This document shows positions 7,365 to 13,817 of a DNA stretch of 23,944 nt, in pieces. Where the stretch lies: assembly GCA_934646965.1 (NCBI GenBank), contig CAKUEZ010000021.1:1-23944 (forward strand). The letters are read 5' to 3'. The DNA is from an uncultured Collinsella sp. Its GTDB lineage: Bacteria; Actinomycetota; Coriobacteriia; Coriobacteriales; Coriobacteriaceae. A program made the translations under genes and the position numbers. Each line of letters starts with the position of its first letter. Within the stretch, counting starts at the first letter, position 1. The notes under the pieces are model-generated. The model was not told the DNA's origin and ran no database searches. It worked only from the letters and a program-made list of their open reading frames with translations.

Positions 7365-7967
7365 CTAGTGCACCATTTTGCCAAATTGAATGGCGCGAAT
7401 AATCAGCGTCACGCCAAACACCAGCAGCGCGGCACCGCTAAAGATGACGAGCATCTTGGCCGACCACAGCGGATAGATAAACACGAACATGCCCGCGATG
7501 ATGGAGAGCGCGCCGCTCAGGATGGCGAGGGCTCGGTTGGACGAAAGCTCGGACTCCAGAATCGACATGACACCCTCGACGATCCAGCCAAAGCCGGCAA
7601 CGACCACCACGAGCGTGGTGAGGGCCGCGGTCGAGAACGCCTGATTGCGCAGGATTATCACGCCACCCAGGATGATGAGCAGGTTGGAGATGATGCTCGT
7701 CACACGCCAACCGGTGGGCAGCAGCGGCTCAAAAATGGCGGTAAACAGCCTGATGGCGGCGGTGATTACAAAGTAAAAGCCCAGGACGGTCGTCAAAAAG
7801 ACGAGGGATTTGGCGGGTGCAAAAAGCAGTGCGATGCCGGCGAGGAGTGCGATGACGCCGGTTATGGCGTAGATCCAACGCACGGCCTTGACGGCCTTGC
7901 CCGCCATGCTCTTCTCGTCAAATCCAAACTGACTCGATTTTTGGTCATCGTTCTTAAAGATGCCCAT
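7365..7967 (-). CDS. HdeD-like/DUF308 membrane protein, 200 aa
   Basis: Small integral membrane protein. After a ~25-residue polar N-terminus, six hydrophobic helices are visible in three similar pairs: WIYAITGVIALLAGIALLF, VFLTTVLGFYFVITAAI, SNLLIILGGVIIL, TTLVVVVAGFGWIVEG, ALAILSGALSIIAGMFVF and MLVIFSGAALLVFGVTLII. This is the DUF308 (HdeD) pattern. HdeD of E. coli is linked to acid resistance, but the biochemical role of this family is not established and I do not claim it here. The ATG at 7967 is chosen over an upstream in-frame one because GAAAGGAGA precedes it at good spacing. First gene of a two-gene unit with the YaiI-like gene. Confidence 0.88.
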   Translation of the reverse strand: MGIFKNDDQKSSQFGFDEKSMAGKAVKAVRWIYAITGVIALLAGIALLFAPAKSLVFLTTVLGFYFVITAAIRLFTAIFEPLLPTGWRVTSIISNLLIILGGVIILRNQAFSTAALTTLVVVVAGFGWIVEGVMSILESELSSNRALAILSGALSIIAGMFVFIYPLWSAKMLVIFSGAALLVFGVTLIIRAIQFGKMVH

Positions 7968-8184
7968 GATGTCTCCTTTCCGTGCGGTGCACGTCGCGTT
8001 CATTGCTTTCCGTGCGGCGTACGCCAAAAGTACTGCAACAAGTATCGCCCAAGGGCGCCACTGCATGTGGCGGGAAGGGCGAATTGCCGCCCCACATTCC
8101 CGAATTGTTACCTTTGTTCCCGTTTGGATGGGGACTATTCAACAGTTGTGGAACATTGCGTCACTGAACGTTTTTGCCTACGTT

Positions 8185-8203
8185 TTAGGTTAGATTTTCC
8201 TAA
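8185..8203. promoter_or_regulatory. Putative DtxR/IdeR-type iron-box-like operator
   Basis: TTAGGTTAGATTTTCCTAA matches the actinobacterial IdeR box TTAGGTTAGCCTAACCTAA at 15 of 19 positions, including the first nine and last five. It lies 28 bp upstream of the nitroreductase-like start codon. Binding is inferred; no DtxR-family regulator is in this window. Confidence 0.5.
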
Positions 8204-8231
8204 GGACAATTGGCTTTTATTGGGGGTCCCT

Positions 8232-8903
8232 ATGAACGAAGCAGTTCCCGCGGCGCCGTCGAGCGCCGAGTCAATGGCGAAGCAGGGTTGTGAAAAGCTC
8301 GGTCTGGAAGCGTTTGATGCGCTGGTCCGTCGTGCCCGTACGTGCCGCCGCTTTGACGAGTCCATGCGCGTGCCGCGCGAGTTTTTGCTCGAGCTCGCGG
8401 AGTTGGCGCACCTGGCTCCCTGCGGCGCCAATGCTCAGCGTCTGCGTTTTCATGTGGTGAGCGGTGCCGAGGACTGCGCGCACGTGTTTGACGAGCTCGC
8501 ATGGGCTGGCGCGCTCAAGGATTGGCCGGGCCCCGATGAGGGCGAGCGCCCGACCGGCTACATCGCGATTCTTGCCGAGCGCGCCGTTCCGGGCAAGCCT
8601 GCCGCGCCCATCACCGAGGTCGACACCGGCATTGTCGCCCAGACGATGATGCTCGCCGCCCGCAGCGCCACGCCCGAGGTGGCAGCCTGCATGTTCAAGG
8701 CCTTTACGCCCCGCGCGATCGACGCCATGGGGCTTGATAACGACAAGTTCGAGCTTAAGCTGATTATGGCCTTTGGCGTTCCGGCAGAGACGCAGGTTAT
8801 CGACATGATCGACTCCAATCCCGACGGCTCCATCAATTATTGGCGCGACGAGGCGCAGGTACATCACGTGCCCAAGCGCCCGCTTGCCGACGTGCTGGTG
8901 TAG
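8232..8903 (+). CDS. Nitroreductase-family protein (FMN-dependent), 223 aa
   Basis: Predicted flavin-dependent oxidoreductase of the nitroreductase superfamily; the substrate is unknown. FMN-phosphate contacts are suggested by ARTCRRFDE (near residue 35-43). The active-site/FMN loop LAPCGANAQRLRFHVV corresponds to the usual aPSg.N.QpwrF stretch. The domain core includes DTGIVAQTMMLAA, then AACMFKAF, a late helix, and GVPAE near the C-terminus where such proteins carry a GyP-like motif. Residues 1-25 are a variable leader. The ATG at 8232 follows GGGGGTCCCT, a modest ribosome site; the much longer upstream open frame in the same phase has no coding character. An iron-box-like site is upstream. 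The next gene begins 78 bp downstream after a palindrome. Family fairly secure; biochemical role not. Confidence 0.85.
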   Translation: MNEAVPAAPSSAESMAKQGCEKLGLEAFDALVRRARTCRRFDESMRVPREFLLELAELAHLAPCGANAQRLRFHVVSGAEDCAHVFDELAWAGALKDWPGPDEGERPTGYIAILAERAVPGKPAAPITEVDTGIVAQTMMLAARSATPEVAACMFKAFTPRAIDAMGLDNDKFELKLIMAFGVPAETQVIDMIDSNPDGSINYWRDEAQVHHVPKRPLADVLV

Positions 8904-8931
8904 TTGCGCGTTGCGGTTCGATGGCGGCAAA

Positions 8932-8966
8932 ACCACCACAAAGGTGCCTGTCCCCTTTGTGGTGGT
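8932..8966. repeat. Perfect 13-bp-stem palindrome between the nitroreductase and phosphatase genes
   Basis: ACCACCACAAAGG and CCTTTGTGGTGGT are exact reverse complements separated by 9 nt. No T-tract follows, so it is unlikely to be a simple terminator. It looks like an interspersed REP-type palindrome. It ends 15 bp before the next start codon and could affect that gene's translation. Confidence 0.65.
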
Positions 8967-8981
8967 GCGAGGGGAGGGCAT

Positions 8982-9524
8982 GTGGCCGATCTGTATTTGG
9001 TGCGGCATGGGCAGACCGAGCTCAATGTGCAGAACATTTTGCAGGGCTGGCGCGATTCGCCGCTTACGGCGCGCGGGTGCGAGCAGGCGTTGGCGACACG
9101 CGCGGCGTTCGAGGACCGCGGCGTGACGTTTGACCACGTGTATTCGTCTCCGTTGGGGCGGGCGCGGTGTACGGCCGAGCTTATCGTCGGCGAGGGTCAG
9201 CCCATTGAGTTGGTCGACGACTTGCGCGAGTGGCATTTGGGCTCGCTGGAGGGTACGTCAAACCGCGAGATGCCGGCGCAGCCCTGGGGCGATTATCCGG
9301 TTGCGTTTGGTGGCGAGTCGGAAGGTGAGCTTCGCGAGCGCATGGTCGCGGCCCTGTCCCGCATTATGGCGCGGCCCCGGCACGAATGCGTATTGGCTGT
9401 CTCTCACGGCTCTGCCTGCCAGGAGTTTCTTGAGTATGTGACTGGCGGGGGAGAGCAACCCGACAACGGTGCCGTGCTTCTTTTTGACTATTGTGACGGG
9501 GCATTTTCGCTCTTGGAATGGTAA
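8982..9524 (+). CDS. Histidine phosphatase (phosphoglycerate-mutase-like), 180 aa, GTG start
   Basis: Cytosolic phosphohydrolase of the histidine phosphatase superfamily (clan of cofactor-dependent phosphoglycerate mutase, CobC and PhoE). The catalytic RHG is in LYLVRHGQTELN (residues 4-15), the conserved SPLGRARCTAELI gives the second arginine, LREWHLGSLEG supplies the acid region, and SHGSA (near residue 138) gives the second histidine. At 180 aa it is shorter than true phosphoglycerate mutases, fitting a general or small-metabolite phosphatase. GTG at 8982 is chosen as start because GAGGGGAGG precedes it and the RHG motif must lie near the N-terminus; the overlapping ATG two bases earlier is in a different frame. 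It is followed after 18 bp by a paralogue, so the two are probably cotranscribed. Confidence 0.88.
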   Translation: MADLYLVRHGQTELNVQNILQGWRDSPLTARGCEQALATRAAFEDRGVTFDHVYSSPLGRARCTAELIVGEGQPIELVDDLREWHLGSLEGTSNREMPAQPWGDYPVAFGGESEGELRERMVAALSRIMARPRHECVLAVSHGSACQEFLEYVTGGGEQPDNGAVLLFDYCDGAFSLLEW

Positions 9525-9542
9525 CAAACGAAAGGACCCCCT

Positions 9543-10178
9543 ATGAATAAAGACCTGTATCTGGTTCGTCATGGGCAGACGATATTTAACCTTAAGCGTA
9601 TCATTCAGGGCTGGAGCGACTCTCCGCTTACGCAGCTGGGGTGCGACCAGGCGGCGCGCGCCGGCATGTTCTTGCGTGCGCGCGGTATCGAGCCGGACCA
9701 TGCCTACACCTCCACGCTGCATCGCACCGAGCAGACGATCGCCAGCCTGTGGCCGGGCCTGACGTACGAGCGTCTGGACGGCCTGCGCGAATGGTTCTTT
9801 GGCGACTTTGAGGCCGAGCGTGTAATGCTCATGCCCGAGCGCCCGTGGCGCGACTTCTATTGTCAGTTTGGCGGCGAGGGCCAGATGCAGGTGCGTGAGC
9901 GCATGGTCGCGACGCTAACCGAGCTTATGCAGCGCTCGGACCATGCGTGCGTGCTGGCGATAAGCCACGGCTCGGCCATCAAGGAGTTTATGGATCACGT
10001 GAAGGGCGCGGCGGCAGACGAGCGTGACCGCGTGCCGGGCAACTGTTCCGTGCTGCACTTTGCATTTGACGATGCGACCGGCGCGATTGAACTGATTGAG
10101 ATCTTTACACAAGAGGATTACGCACGCGAGCTGGGACTTGAGCCACTCGTGGCGGCAGCCGGCACGCAGCGCGGGTAG
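9543..10178 (+). CDS. Histidine phosphatase (phosphoglycerate-mutase-like), 211 aa, tandem paralogue
   Basis: Second member of the superfamily. LYLVRHGQTIFNLKRIIQGW (near residues 5-24) has the catalytic RHG. STLHRTEQT has the conserved Arg, LREWFFGDFEAE is the acid loop, and SHGSAIKEF gives the second catalytic His. Colinear similarity with the preceding gene is obvious (QGW.DSPLT, LREW..G, RERMVA.L, SHGSA), so the pair arose by tandem duplication. It has ~30 more residues than its neighbour, at the C-terminus. GAAAGGA precedes the ATG. The acid loop ends in EAERVM where many relatives have EG, which may alter substrate preference. The substrate is unknown. A strong terminator follows. Confidence 0.9.
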   Translation: MNKDLYLVRHGQTIFNLKRIIQGWSDSPLTQLGCDQAARAGMFLRARGIEPDHAYTSTLHRTEQTIASLWPGLTYERLDGLREWFFGDFEAERVMLMPERPWRDFYCQFGGEGQMQVRERMVATLTELMQRSDHACVLAISHGSAIKEFMDHVKGAAADERDRVPGNCSVLHFAFDDATGAIELIEIFTQEDYARELGLEPLVAAAGTQRG

Positions 10179-10234
10179 CGTGAGCGCGGAAGCGGGCGCA
10201 GCGGTGCTACTCGCCAATATGATCGCGCAATAAA

Positions 10235-10277
10235 AAGGGGCGGAGGTGCAAGCAGTGACGCTACACCTCCGCCCCTT
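10235..10277. terminator. Two-way Rho-independent terminator between convergent genes
   Basis: A perfect 14-bp stem (AAGGGGCGGAGGTG paired with CACCTCCGCCCCTT) has a 15-nt loop. Runs of A (TAAAA) stand on the left and T-rich sequence (TTGTTTGTTT) on the right. It serves the plus-strand phosphatases and probably the minus-strand DUF1015-like gene. Confidence 0.85.
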
Positions 10278-10319
10278 GTTTGTTTGGGTGCAGAGTTTCG
10301 TGCTGAGTGCTTGAGCCCT

Positions 10320-11003
10320 CTAGAACCGCGCGATCTGGTGGGTGAGCAGGCCCGTCGGTACCTGCGGCGCGGCACCGCTGACCTGCGCGGCGGGGAAGAG
10401 CGCGGCCACAGTGAAGTTGAACGGCTCCTTGCCCGTGTACGTGCCGTCGGCACGGGCCTCGTCGGCTAGGAGTTGCGACGCCCCGGTCAGAGCGGCGGCG
10501 TAGGCCGGGTCATCGGTCAGTGTCGGCTCCGGCGCCTGGTCGAGCATGGCGCGGATAGCCCCGACGGCGTCCTCGCGCTTGACCTCCCACACGCGGTGCG
10601 TAATGCCCGCGGGATCGGTGACGGCGTAGAGCGACGCACCCTCTTTGGCGGCGCCCAGGATGATATCCATGACGGGCGAGGCTTCGTAGGCGAGCGACAC
10701 GGGACGAGGCTGAACTTTGAGCTCGGCGATCGCGCGCGCAGCGGTGGTCACGTCGGCGCTGGCATCGCCCTCGCCGCCCGCAAGTACGCCAATCGGGCAA
10801 ATTGCCACGACGCCCGTCGCGCGCCCCGGCTCTCCCGAGCATTCGTACACGTAGTACGCCGCACCCGGATCTTTGAGCATCAGGCCATCGGCAATAGCGC
10901 CGCGCAGAGTATCGTTGCCGCCAAGGATGCCGCCCATCTGCGGTAGCGCCTCGAGCACGCGGTCCTGAGCCGGGCGGATGCAGGGAAACGGAAGAGCTTT
11001 CAT
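10320..11003 (-). CDS. Short DUF1015-like protein, 227 aa
   Basis: Function unknown. The opening MKALPFPCIRPAQDRVLEAL, the AYYVYECSGEPGRATGVVAICPI strand pair, and PVMDIILGAAKEGASLYAVT followed by GITHRVWEV resemble successive parts of DUF1015 proteins. At 227 aa it is about half the usual ~400-aa length. The ADGHHRY-type motif of full-length members is not seen; the corresponding place reads TDDPAYAAAL. TTAGGAC precedes the ATG. It lies 39 bp after the M20 peptidase gene and is likely cotranscribed with it. Could be a shortened, diverged DUF1015 protein that lost its conserved His site. Family assignment is moderate. Confidence 0.65.
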   Translation of the reverse strand: MKALPFPCIRPAQDRVLEALPQMGGILGGNDTLRGAIADGLMLKDPGAAYYVYECSGEPGRATGVVAICPIGVLAGGEGDASADVTTAARAIAELKVQPRPVSLAYEASPVMDIILGAAKEGASLYAVTDPAGITHRVWEVKREDAVGAIRAMLDQAPEPTLTDDPAYAAALTGASQLLADEARADGTYTGKEPFNFTVAALFPAAQVSGAAPQVPTGLLTHQIARF

Positions 11004-11042
11004 GGACGGTCCTAACGTGCGAGTCGGTTTGTTCGCGGCTTA

Positions 11043-12263
11043 TTATGCCCCAAGTTGGCCGCTCGCGCCCCAGAGCGCGTTATCGGCGAGTGCTATCAGC
11101 ACCTGCTGGCATCGAACGATATCGGCGTGGGGCACGTACTCGTTGGGCTTGTGCGCGAGCGCGAGCGACCCAGGGCCGTAGCTCATGCAGTTGCGATTGC
11201 CCGTCTTGCCGGCAATAACGGCGGTGTCGGTGTAGCCGGTAAAGAAGCCGACGGCCGTGTCCGTGCCCGTCACGTCGTCTGTCGCGTGCTTGAGCGCCGC
11301 CAGAAGGGGAGAGTCCGGGTCGCGCTCGATGGCGGGGCGGTCGCCCGTCACGGTGTAGCTGCCACGGCAACCGGGAACGGCGCCCTCGGCAGCGGCAATA
11401 GCCCGCTCAACCATGTCGGTCGCGGCGGCCGTGTCGGTCGGCGGCGTTAGGCGCATGTCGACCCAGACCTTGGCGTGGTCGGGCACCACATAGGGGCGAT
11501 AGCCGCCCTCGATCTGGCCAAACGTAATAGTCGAAGGCCCCAGCTCATCATGCGCGGGCAACTCCGCAAACGCGTGACGAAGTGCGTACGCGACCTCGGC
11601 CATGGCAGCGACGGCATCTGCGCCCTTCCATGGCTGGCTCGCGTGGGCCGTGACGCCTGCCATCTCAATTTCGAACCACGTGCGCCCCTTGTGCGCCACC
11701 TGAATCTGCCCGTCGGTGGGCTCGGTGTCCAGCACCCATTCGCGCGAGCCGACCCAGCCGGCGGCAATCGCGGTCTCGGAGCCGCGCATAAAGTCCTCTT
11801 CATCGACCGAGCAGATGAGCGAAAAACCGCGTCGAGGCAGTTCGCCGCACGCCGCAACGCGCTCGAGTGCATGGACCAGCGCTGCAATGGCGCATGCCAG
11901 GCCACCCTTCATGTCGCAGGCGCCGCGGCCATAGAGTTTGTCATCGCGCACGATCGCCCCGAGCGGGGGGATGTCCGCATCCCACCCGTCGCCCAAGGTG
12001 ACGGTATCCATATGGCAGATATAGACAAGCCGCGGCTCGTCGCTCTGCCCCGGCACGGTGATCATAAGGTTGCGGCGCCCGGGAAGCACCTCAAGCTCCT
12101 CGATTTTCACCGCATCCAGCACCGGTCGACCGAGCCCTGCGATCTGAGGCTCGATCAGCCCTTTGATATACTGCTCAATCTCGCCCTCGTATGCACCCGG
12201 ATCCGAGCTATCGATTCGCACAAGCTCCTGCGCAAGCCGCCAAGCAAAGTCCTCATCAACCAT
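11043..12263 (-). CDS. M20-family metallopeptidase/deacylase (ArgE/DapE/carboxypeptidase G2 group), 406 aa
   Basis: Dinuclear zinc amidohydrolase. Metal and catalytic residues are in place: HMDTV (His84, Asp86), GRGACDMKGG (bridging Asp117), DEE (catalytic Glu155 with metal-binding Glu156), DTEPTD (Asp179/Glu181) and the C-terminal AHKPNEYV (His371). The dimerisation domain lies between, at about residues 190-300. Likely substrates are N-acyl amino acids or small peptides; ArgE, DapE and PepT-like activities cannot be distinguished. The ATG at 12263 is chosen because GAGG stands 6 nt before it. An in-frame TTG at 12293 with a distant AGGAGG would add 10 residues and is the alternative. It heads a unit with the DUF1015-like gene. 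Confidence 0.9.
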   Translation of the reverse strand: MVDEDFAWRLAQELVRIDSSDPGAYEGEIEQYIKGLIEPQIAGLGRPVLDAVKIEELEVLPGRRNLMITVPGQSDEPRLVYICHMDTVTLGDGWDADIPPLGAIVRDDKLYGRGACDMKGGLACAIAALVHALERVAACGELPRRGFSLICSVDEEDFMRGSETAIAAGWVGSREWVLDTEPTDGQIQVAHKGRTWFEIEMAGVTAHASQPWKGADAVAAMAEVAYALRHAFAELPAHDELGPSTITFGQIEGGYRPYVVPDHAKVWVDMRLTPPTDTAAATDMVERAIAAAEGAVPGCRGSYTVTGDRPAIERDPDSPLLAALKHATDDVTGTDTAVGFFTGYTDTAVIAGKTGNRNCMSYGPGSLALAHKPNEYVPHADIVRCQQVLIALADNALWGASGQLGA

Positions 12264-12417
12264 ATGCAACCTCACAATCAGTTTGCTTTCCAAACCGATT
12301 GTAAGCCTCCTGAGAGATTCGCGACGTGCGCGTAGCGGTATTTACCGTTCACAGGGCGAGCCAGCGCGTTTGCCGCCCGAGCGGGTTCACAGACGACGCA
12401 GTGGGTACGTACCCTTC

Positions 12418-13467
12418 ATGGACGACATACTGTGCGACATATCTGCCTTTCGGTATCACCGGATACCTCCACAGGTCTTGGCGATAATGCCGGACCTGCC
12501 CGATTCTGTGGACGATCCGCGCAGGGAGCGCCTTTGTGAGCATCCACTCGTCACACATTTCCTGGGCACCCCGCTACACGTGTTGGCGCAGGGTGGCTGC
12601 GGTCGCAAGGGTAGTCGCATTGTCAGGCATGTCTGGAACGGGGAGAGGCCGTTTGGCTCCGTGCAGCAGACGGAGTTTGGCCTCGATGTTGCGTCCCCAC
12701 TCTTTACCCTGTTGACCCTGGCTTCCTCGGTCTCAAATGAGTGTCTAATCATGTGCATGTATGAGATGTGCGGCACCTTTGCCGTGTGCAAGATTGCGCC
12801 CCAGGTAAAGTCGGCACTTGTGCAGGCGTATGGGAGCCAGTGGGGTGACGCGCGGTTGGGCTGGGAAAACGTAAAGGATGTCTCGGGGAATCCAACGGAC
12901 TTGTGGAAGCGACCTCCCTTGATCGAGTTTTCTGAGCTTGCAGAGTACGTCGAAAAGATCCGAGGGCTCCGCGGCGCTAAATCGTTCACACGTGCCGCGA
13001 AATGCATTACGGGAGTGGCGGCATCGCCGCTCGAGGTCCAGGCTTCGATGCTGTTTGGTCTTTCGAGGTTGCGCGGCGGCGAAGGGCTGCACCTTACCAA
13101 TAACGTTGAGATTCGTATGACGCGCAGTGCCCGCCTGATTTCGGGGCTTGATAGGCGCTATGCCGATATCCTGCTGTCAAATGAGGACGGTAGCCGAGAG
13201 TGCCTGGTTGAATGTCAAGGTAAGGCCATTCACGGATCCATAGAATCCAAGATCTCGGACTCAGATCGAACGACGGCCCTGCAAGCGATGGGATATCCTG
13301 TCGTTCTGTTGACCTATGGTCAGCTGGCCGACTCCGATGCCTTCCGCGTGGTAATGGAACTCATCATGTCCTATCTCGATGCGCCGTTGAAGGACAAGAC
13401 GCCGCGGCAGCAGGAGCTCGAACGGCGGCTTCGCGAGGAGATTTTTATCGATTGGGCAAGAATGTAG
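12418..13467 (+). CDS. Hypothetical protein of the Coriobacteriia nuclease-like family, 349 aa
   Basis: Not a characterised gene. It opens MDDILCDISAFRYHRIPPQV, then HPLVTHFLGTPLHVLA, a typical start for the family. Shared with the 2804-4012 protein: the helix ANECL/CMYEMCGTFAV region (here SNECLIMCMYEMCGTFAV), SPLEVQASMLF, a GGEG turn, and a C-terminal YADILL...LVECQGKAIH...DSDRTTALQAMGYPVVLLTY. This gives D...ExxGK..H...R, a PD-(D/E)xK-like layout. It is shorter than the other copy, lacking the charged C-terminal extension. The open frame extends upstream to 12163, but that part overlaps the M20 gene and has no coding look, so the ATG at 12418 is used; its ribosome site is weak. An inverted-repeat element follows 84 bp downstream. 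The function is unknown. Confidence 0.75.
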   Translation: MDDILCDISAFRYHRIPPQVLAIMPDLPDSVDDPRRERLCEHPLVTHFLGTPLHVLAQGGCGRKGSRIVRHVWNGERPFGSVQQTEFGLDVASPLFTLLTLASSVSNECLIMCMYEMCGTFAVCKIAPQVKSALVQAYGSQWGDARLGWENVKDVSGNPTDLWKRPPLIEFSELAEYVEKIRGLRGAKSFTRAAKCITGVAASPLEVQASMLFGLSRLRGGEGLHLTNNVEIRMTRSARLISGLDRRYADILLSNEDGSRECLVECQGKAIHGSIESKISDSDRTTALQAMGYPVVLLTYGQLADSDAFRVVMELIMSYLDAPLKDKTPRQQELERRLREEIFIDWARM

Positions 13468-13550
13468 TCGCGCGGGCGGAAAACGGTCGTGTGAGCTAGA
13501 GTTTTGGTCGCGAAAAGGATTCAATTTCGCCCTGGAGGGGCTTAAAAAAA

Positions 13551-13721
13551 ATACTACCCAGAACAAGTTGTTTCGGAAAATCGACAGTCAACTTAAAAGT
13601 GGCATATAGAGATCGATTTTTACCTACTAAAACCCCTGATGAAACTGTTTATCAATGCGGGTGTGCTTAGTGACTTGGATTCCACTGTCGATTATCCGAA
13701 AAAACTTGTGTTGGGTAGCAT
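13551..13721. repeat. MITE-like element with 38-bp imperfect terminal inverted repeats
   Basis: Arms 13551-13588 and 13684-13721 match as reverse complements at 33 of 38 positions (core ACAAGTT.TTTCGG.. AATCGACAGT). The 95-bp interior is AT-rich and non-coding. Long arms with a short interior and no gene suit a miniature inverted-repeat element or an mRNA 3' structure. No clear target duplication was seen. Confidence 0.55.
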
Positions 13722-13747
13722 TTTAAAGCCGCCTGGAAGCAACAAAA

Positions 13748-13778
13748 TCGGCCCCCATTTCGTGAAAACGGGGGCCGA
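13748..13778 (-). terminator. Rho-independent terminator of serA
   Basis: TCGGCCCCC pairs perfectly with GGGGGCCGA around a 13-nt loop. On the minus strand it is followed by TTTTGTT. It lies 40 bp after the serA stop codon. Confidence 0.88.
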
Positions 13779-13817
13779 ATGGGCTTTATGGCCCGGCTGG
13801 CGGGCTTGGTGCCGGCG

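Larger units (their letters stand above)
13468..13817. other. Gene-free stretch with inverted-repeat element and serA terminator
   Basis: 350 bp with no supportable gene, much AT-richer than the flanks. It contains a 38-bp imperfect inverted repeat enclosing ~95 bp (13551-13721) and the terminator of serA (13748-13778). Confidence 0.65.

Noticed and set aside
7977..8030. Near-direct repeat (TTTCCGTGCGG) upstream of the HdeD-like gene
   Set aside because: Only two short imperfect copies; could be chance in GC-rich DNA.
6879..8231. Upstream extension of the nitroreductase-like frame
   Set aside because: Antisense to the YaiI-like and HdeD-like genes; the family-like protein begins at 8232.
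12264..12293. TTG start for the M20 peptidase
   Set aside because: The AGGAGG is 12 nt away, while the ATG at 12263 has a well-placed GAGG; kept as an alternative.
12163..12417. Upstream in-frame extension of the second nuclease-like protein
   Set aside because: Overlaps the M20 peptidase gene start and lacks coding character; MDDILCDISA at 12418 fits the family start.
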